Source of the DNA: Desulfovibrionaceae bacterium
GTDB taxonomy: Bacteria > Desulfobacterota > Desulfovibrionia > Desulfovibrionales > Desulfovibrionaceae
Length of the DNA stretch: 64,000 bases
Assembly (NCBI GenBank): GCA_009783025.1
Contig: WRHY01000001.1
Location: 396,019 to 460,018 of the forward strand
Direction: 5' to 3'
Position 1 is the first letter of the stretch; every line of letters begins with the position of its first letter. The position numbers were made by a program, and so were the translations under genes. Positions 60,613-64,000 of the stretch are shown one piece after another. Under the pieces are notes generated by a model. The model was not told the origin of the DNA. It worked only from the letters and a program-made list of their open reading frames with translations, and made no database searches.

Positions 60613-61724
60613 GATGGATGTCCGCCCGACAGCATGGATTTTGCGGTCACCACTTCCCGCAGACTGCGCGTGAACCAGGAAGAAAAGCTTTCATCCGTGA
60701 AAACCGAGGGTCCGAATTCCGCTTCGGTCTCCAGCACCCAGACTGGCGCGCTGTCCCAGGCCTCCCGGAAGGAAGCCAGCTTAACCGCGTCCTTGGCCGT
60801 GCAAACCACGGGCAAAGGCGCGGGCAGCATTCTGCGCACGGCTTGCACATCGGTTTCGGAATAGGGGTGGTGATCCGCAAAGTCAAAGTGGCGCACCGGC
60901 GGCCGCCCCAACAAGCGCGCGGCGGTCGTTTCCACACCCGCGGGGTTGCCTACCCCGCTGATCAGCGCATAGGGCCGGTCGCGGTATTCCTCCGGATCGA
61001 GGTTTTTGCCCTGTTCCGGCGAAAATAACGGGCGCAGGCCCGTGGGAGCCATGCGGAAGCTGAACAGCGGCCGGTCAAAGTTCTCCAGACGCTGCCAGGC
61101 CAGGCCTTCCAGGCGGGTGAGTTCTTCGGCTTCGGCCTTGAGCACGAAAGCCGAGGCTGAAGCCAGGGCGGAAAGGCCCTCCCTCCAGGGCCCGGTGGGA
61201 ATAACCCGGTCCCAGTCCGCCTCCAGATCCTCCGGGCGCAGGAGCACGATGTTGATGTCCCTGCGCACCGCCAAATGCTGCATGCCGTCATCCAACAGGA
61301 TCAGATCCGGGTTGAAGCAGGCCTCGGCATAGCGGGCGGCTTCCGCGCGGTTGGGAAAAGTAACGATCTCAGCCTCGGGAAAGGCGTGGGCCAGCATCAG
61401 AGGTTCGTCACCGGCCGCCTGGGCCGGAACGCCGGGCCGGACATGCAGCGGAGCCGTGCCCGGACGGGCCTTGTAGCCCCGGCTCAAGACCGCCGCCTTT
61501 AAGGACTCGGTTCGGGCAAAGGCGAGCAGCCAGGCGGTAAGCGGCGTTTTTCCGCTGCCGCCCCAGGCGATGTTGCCCACGGAAACAACAGGGCAGGCGG
61601 GCCGATACGACGGTAGCCGCCCGCCCGCATAAAGTATCCGCCGCACGCTCATGACTCCGGCATAGGGCAAGCCGAAAGGCTTGAGCAGCGGTCCCAGGGT
61701 CTCATAGAGAGAATGCGGCGTCAT
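60597..61724 (-). CDS. lpxK: Tetraacyldisaccharide 4'-kinase
   Basis: A 376-residue LpxK that phosphorylates the lipid A disaccharide at the inner membrane. Start MTPHSLYETLGPLLKPFGLP; P-loop VGNIAWGGSGKTPLTAWLLA; then VLSRGYKA, GDEPLMLAHAFPEAEIV, LILLDDGMQHLAVRRDINIV (catalytic DD), and CTAKDAVKL near the end. ATG 61724 has AGGA upstream; a TTG at 61766 lies in a repeat and is rejected. It is evidence for lipid A, hence a Gram-negative envelope. Confidence 0.95.
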   Translation of the reverse strand: MTPHSLYETLGPLLKPFGLPYAGVMSVRRILYAGGRLPSYRPACPVVSVGNIAWGGSGKTPLTAWLLAFARTESLKAAVLSRGYKARPGTAPLHVRPGVPAQAAGDEPLMLAHAFPEAEIVTFPNRAEAARYAEACFNPDLILLDDGMQHLAVRRDINIVLLRPEDLEADWDRVIPTGPWREGLSALASASAFVLKAEAEELTRLEGLAWQRLENFDRPLFSFRMAPTGLRPLFSPEQGKNLDPEEYRDRPYALISGVGNPAGVETTAARLLGRPPVRHFDFADHHPYSETDVQAVRRMLPAPLPVVCTAKDAVKLASFREAWDSAPVWVLETEAEFGPSVFTDESFSSWFTRSLREVVTAKSMLSGGHPSWRKS

Positions 61725-61753
61725 GCGGTTATGTCCTGGAAAAAGGACGGCCG

Positions 61754-61781
61754 GGTAGTGCCCCAAGCTTGAGGCACTACC
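61754..61781. repeat. Minimal family A derivative (copy A7), arms only
   Basis: 28 bp: GGTAGTGCC and GGCACTACC arms with the centre CCAAGCTTGA; the pairing extends outwards through CCGG. It looks like an A element that lost its interior. On the minus strand it is followed by CCGTCCTTTTT, so it could terminate adh transcription. Confidence 0.72.
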
Positions 61782-61792
61782 CGGAATTGCCC

Positions 61793-62848
61793 TTAAATAA
61801 TAACCACAGGTTTAATGAGGTCTTTGGGTTTGTTGTGCATCAGGTCAAGGGCAGGCTCAACCTTGTCGAGTCCTTCAAAGCGGTGGGTGATCATCAGGGA
61901 AGGATCAATACGGCCGACTTCCACCATGCGGGCCAGCTTTTCCATGCGCAGGCGGCCGCCGGGCATCAGGCCGCCGACGATGAGCTTGTGGCCCATGCCC
62001 ACCCCCCACTGCTCGCGGGGGATCTTCACGAATTCGCCGCTGCCGAGGTAGTTCACGTTGCCGATGCGTCCGCCCGGCTTGAGGATGGTGACGGCCTGGA
62101 TAAAGGTGTCCACATCTCCGCCGGCAATGATCACTTTATCCACGCCTTTGCGCTTGGTGGCTTCCATAATTTGATCAACAATATCGCCCTCTTTGTAGTT
62201 GACGATATCCGTGGCGCCGTATTTTTTTGCCACGTCAATGCAGTTCTGGCGGGAGCCGACAGCGTATATTCTGGACGCGCCGCGCAGGGCGGTTCCGGCA
62301 ACAGCCATCAGTCCGACCGGGCCGATGCCGATAACGGCCACGACATCGCCGAACTGGACATCGGCCAGTTCCGCCCCGTGGAGGCCCGTCGGCATCATAT
62401 CGCTCAGCATGGTCGCAGTAGCCGGATCCATCCCTTTGGGGAGCAGGGCCATGTTTCCGTCCGCGTCATTGACGTGGAAGAATTCCCCAAACAGGCCGTC
62501 TTTGATATTGGAAAATTTCCAGCCGCCCAGAGCTCCACCGGAATGCATGCTGAATCCGGCTTGCGCTTCCAGAGAATTCCAGTCCGGAGTGATGGCGGGG
62601 ATGATGACTTTATCGCCCGGCTTGAAATCTTTGACCATAGAGCCGACTTCAACTACTTGCCCAACACCTTCATGGCCGAGAATCATGTCGCTGCGTTCGC
62701 CGACAGCGCCTTCCCATACCGTGTGTACATCGGAGGTGCAAGGAGCAAGCGCCAGTGGAGATACGATGGCATCCAGAGGACCACATTTCGGCTTTTCTTT
62801 TTCGATCCAGCCGGTTTTTCCGATGCCAAGCATTGCGTAACCTTTCAT
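61793..62848 (-). CDS. Zinc- and NADP-dependent secondary alcohol dehydrogenase
   Basis: A 351-residue medium-chain dehydrogenase that resembles Thermoanaerobacter/Clostridium secondary alcohol dehydrogenases along its whole length (MKGYAMLGIGKTGWIEKEKP, GEFFHVNDADGNMALLPKGM, NKPKDLIKPVVII). Zinc ligands Cys37 (APCTSDVHT), His59-Glu60 (LGHEG) and the Asp in TMLSDMMPTG are present; the structural-zinc lobe is absent, as in that group. VIGIGPVGLMAVAG binds the cofactor and AVGSRQ suggests NADP preference. Likely interconverts ketones and secondary alcohols. Single-gene unit. Confidence 0.93.
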   Translation of the reverse strand: MKGYAMLGIGKTGWIEKEKPKCGPLDAIVSPLALAPCTSDVHTVWEGAVGERSDMILGHEGVGQVVEVGSMVKDFKPGDKVIIPAITPDWNSLEAQAGFSMHSGGALGGWKFSNIKDGLFGEFFHVNDADGNMALLPKGMDPATATMLSDMMPTGLHGAELADVQFGDVVAVIGIGPVGLMAVAGTALRGASRIYAVGSRQNCIDVAKKYGATDIVNYKEGDIVDQIMEATKRKGVDKVIIAGGDVDTFIQAVTILKPGGRIGNVNYLGSGEFVKIPREQWGVGMGHKLIVGGLMPGGRLRMEKLARMVEVGRIDPSLMITHRFEGLDKVEPALDLMHNKPKDLIKPVVII

Positions 62849-62977
62849 AGCGTTCTCCCTTAAGGTATTTAAGGTTGGTGGGCACGTAAAACGTGAGAAT
62901 CTTTTTTAAGTATCGCTTATGGCAAAGCCGGTCAATACCAAATCGAAAATTATGACATAGGGGCTGTTTCACAGGGC

Positions 62978-63021
62978 GGCAAAAAGAGCAGTGCCTCATT
63001 GTCTGAAGACAATGAGGCACT
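62978..63021 (-). terminator. Rho-independent terminator of the BI-1 family gene
   Basis: A 14-bp perfect stem, AGTGCCTCATTGTC and GACAATGAGGCACT, with a 4-nt loop (62990-63021). On the minus strand it is followed by GCTCTTTTTGCC. It lies 28 bp after the stop of the membrane protein gene. Confidence 0.88.
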
Positions 63022-63049
63022 GCGCAAAAGAGCTGTTGGAGACAGTCTT

Positions 63050-63766
63050 CTAGTTTCTGTTGCCCATAAGACGCAGCAGCATCAGGAACAAGTTCAGGAA
63101 ATTGAGATACAAGTGGAGCGCGCCGATAACCACGCCCCGGCGCACGGCCGTGGCATCGTTCTGCGGAATGTTCTCGCCCATTTCCCGGAAGAGCTGGGTG
63201 TCATACGCGGTGAGACCGCAGAAAATGAACACGCCGATAACGCTGATGACCGTGGTCATCATGTTGGATTGCAGGAACAGGTTCACAAGCATGGCAATGA
63301 TGATGCCGATAAGACCCATGAACAGGAAGCTGCCCCAGGAGGTCAGATCCTTTTTGGTGAACAGGCCGTAAAGGCTCATGGCGCCGAACATGCCCGCGGT
63401 GGCGACAAAGGCGGAGGCAACGGAGCCGGGCGTATAAATCGCCAGCACATAGGACAGCCAGATGCCGTTCAATGCGCTGTACAGCACAAAGAAACCCGCC
63501 GCCGCCGAGGCGGAAAGTTTCTGAATTCGCGCTTGCAGATAAAGTGCGATGACAAAGGCGCCGATGGCTGTTCCCCAGTAGAGCATCTGCCCGCCGGACT
63601 GATAGAGCGCGGGCCCGAGAGATGTATAGGTAATGGCGCAGGAGATGACCGCGGTGAGGCCCAGCCCCAGGGTCATCCAGTTATAAATGGAACGCATGAA
63701 AGCGTTCATGACCTCGACCCGGCTTTCGGATCTGGGCAGCGTCGCAGTGTTGTTATTCCAGACCAT
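63050..63766 (-). CDS. Bax inhibitor-1/YccA-family membrane protein
   Basis: A 238-residue protein with seven predicted helices. The start is MVWNNNTATLPRSESRVEVM; family blocks are ALNGIWLSYVLAIYTPGSVA, TAGMFGAMSLYGLFTKKDLT and GLTAYDTQLFREMGEN, ending LNFLNLFLMLLRLMGNRN. Members modulate the FtsH protease (YccA) or leak Ca2+ (BsYetJ); hflKC elsewhere in the window act on the same protease. GGAAGGAG precedes the start. Confidence 0.93.
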   Translation of the reverse strand: MVWNNNTATLPRSESRVEVMNAFMRSIYNWMTLGLGLTAVISCAITYTSLGPALYQSGGQMLYWGTAIGAFVIALYLQARIQKLSASAAAGFFVLYSALNGIWLSYVLAIYTPGSVASAFVATAGMFGAMSLYGLFTKKDLTSWGSFLFMGLIGIIIAMLVNLFLQSNMMTTVISVIGVFIFCGLTAYDTQLFREMGENIPQNDATAVRRGVVIGALHLYLNFLNLFLMLLRLMGNRN

Positions 63767-63802
63767 TTCTTACTCCTTCCATAAAACGTGGTGAGTTTTT
63801 GT

Positions 63803-63819
63803 TATACCACTTTGGTATA
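63803..63819. promoter_or_regulatory. Inverted repeat upstream of the BI-1 gene
   Basis: TATACCA-CTT-TGGTATA, 37 bp upstream of the start codon, overlapping the likely promoter. Possible operator; no known regulator is matched. Confidence 0.4.
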
Positions 63820-63849
63820 TAGCAAAGAATATTTCGTTTGGCAATGCCG

Positions 63850-64000
63850 GGTAGTGCCTCAGTTTGGGGTCAGACGAGGAAAGCAAGTTTTTGCGAGGGC
63901 GGGCTGACAATTCCGCAGGAGAGCGGAATTGGACGGGGGAGCGAATGCGACCCCGCCCGAAGGGCGAGCCACAGGAGGGGGCGAGGCAGCTCTTCGGTCC
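63850..64000. repeat. Family A element with nested module B, cut by window edge (copy A6)
   Basis: Begins GGTAGTGCCTCAGTTTGGGG, then GTCAGACGAGGAAAGCAAG and GCGAGGGCGGGCT as in A2. At 63906-63988 it carries a reverse copy of module B (GACAATTCCGCAGGAGAGCG ... CGAGG), followed by CTCTTCGGTCC of the A interior. The right arm is outside the window. Confidence 0.88.

Noticed and set aside
63803..63819. Possible FNR/Rex-type operator before the BI-1 gene
   Set aside because: The TATACCA/TGGTATA symmetry does not match the consensus of either regulator, so it is listed only as an inverted repeat.

Overview
The window is a chromosomal segment of a moderately GC-rich, anaerobic Gram-negative bacterium. 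It most resembles the Desulfovibrionaceae. This is inferred from the order tuf-rpmG-tRNA-Trp-secE-nusG-rplKAJL, a periplasmic cytochrome c553, SelB, a cytochrome bd oxidase, LpxK and the flagellar L-ring gene flgH (so an outer membrane). Species cannot be read from the sequence alone. Both ends cut features: tuf at the left and an interspersed repeat at the right.

Layout. 1-4.9 kb: translation and transcription genes from EF-Tu to L7/L12, ending in a terminator with no rpoBC behind it. 4.9-9 kb: a V4R sensor protein with a hybrid histidine kinase, infA and a CI-like repressor. 9.4-19.6 kb: hflKC, a small membrane protein with rnhA and a gate-domain membrane protein, then rsmB, a DUF116 gene, selB, gpsA and a WbpP-type sugar epimerase. 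19.7-29.6 kb: a degenerate GGDEF/TPR protein, an aminotransferase, an RND pump with its outer-membrane channel but no membrane fusion gene, and an EamA transporter. 29.6-32.1 kb: cydAB. 32.6-39.3 kb: a surface polysaccharide operon (rmlA, galE, methyltransferase-glycosyltransferase fusion, GT4, WbaP-type initiating transferase). 39.5-44.8 kb: a Fe3+/phosphonate-type ABC importer with two different ATPases. 44.9-45.4 kb: a ParE-type toxin module. 45.4-51.6 kb: an AT-rich island next to tRNA-Phe. 51.7-64 kb: mutM, part of the flagellar rod/ring operon (flgF, flgG, flgA, flgH), cytochrome c553, a glycosyltransferase-like gene, rnr, lpxK, a secondary alcohol dehydrogenase and a Bax-inhibitor-1 protein.

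Two things stand out. First, the island carries a compact operon of two paralogous ParB-like proteins, an Mrr-type PD-(D/E)xK nuclease and a radical SAM enzyme. Upstream lie an XRE regulator, a perfect 44-bp palindrome and a small CI-like HTH gene. I do not recognise this combination, and it is a candidate defence or DNA-modification system.

Second, the chromosome is seeded with small palindromic interspersed elements (families A, B, C and D here). Their inverted arms vary together between copies. They nest in one another, supply stop codons, and in several places are part of coding sequences. A 56-bp element (54 bp net) sits in frame in both the WbaP-like transferase and RNase R. A 127-bp element lies inside the signal-peptide region of the outer-membrane channel. 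These look like a Desulfovibrio counterpart of protein-invading palindromic elements.
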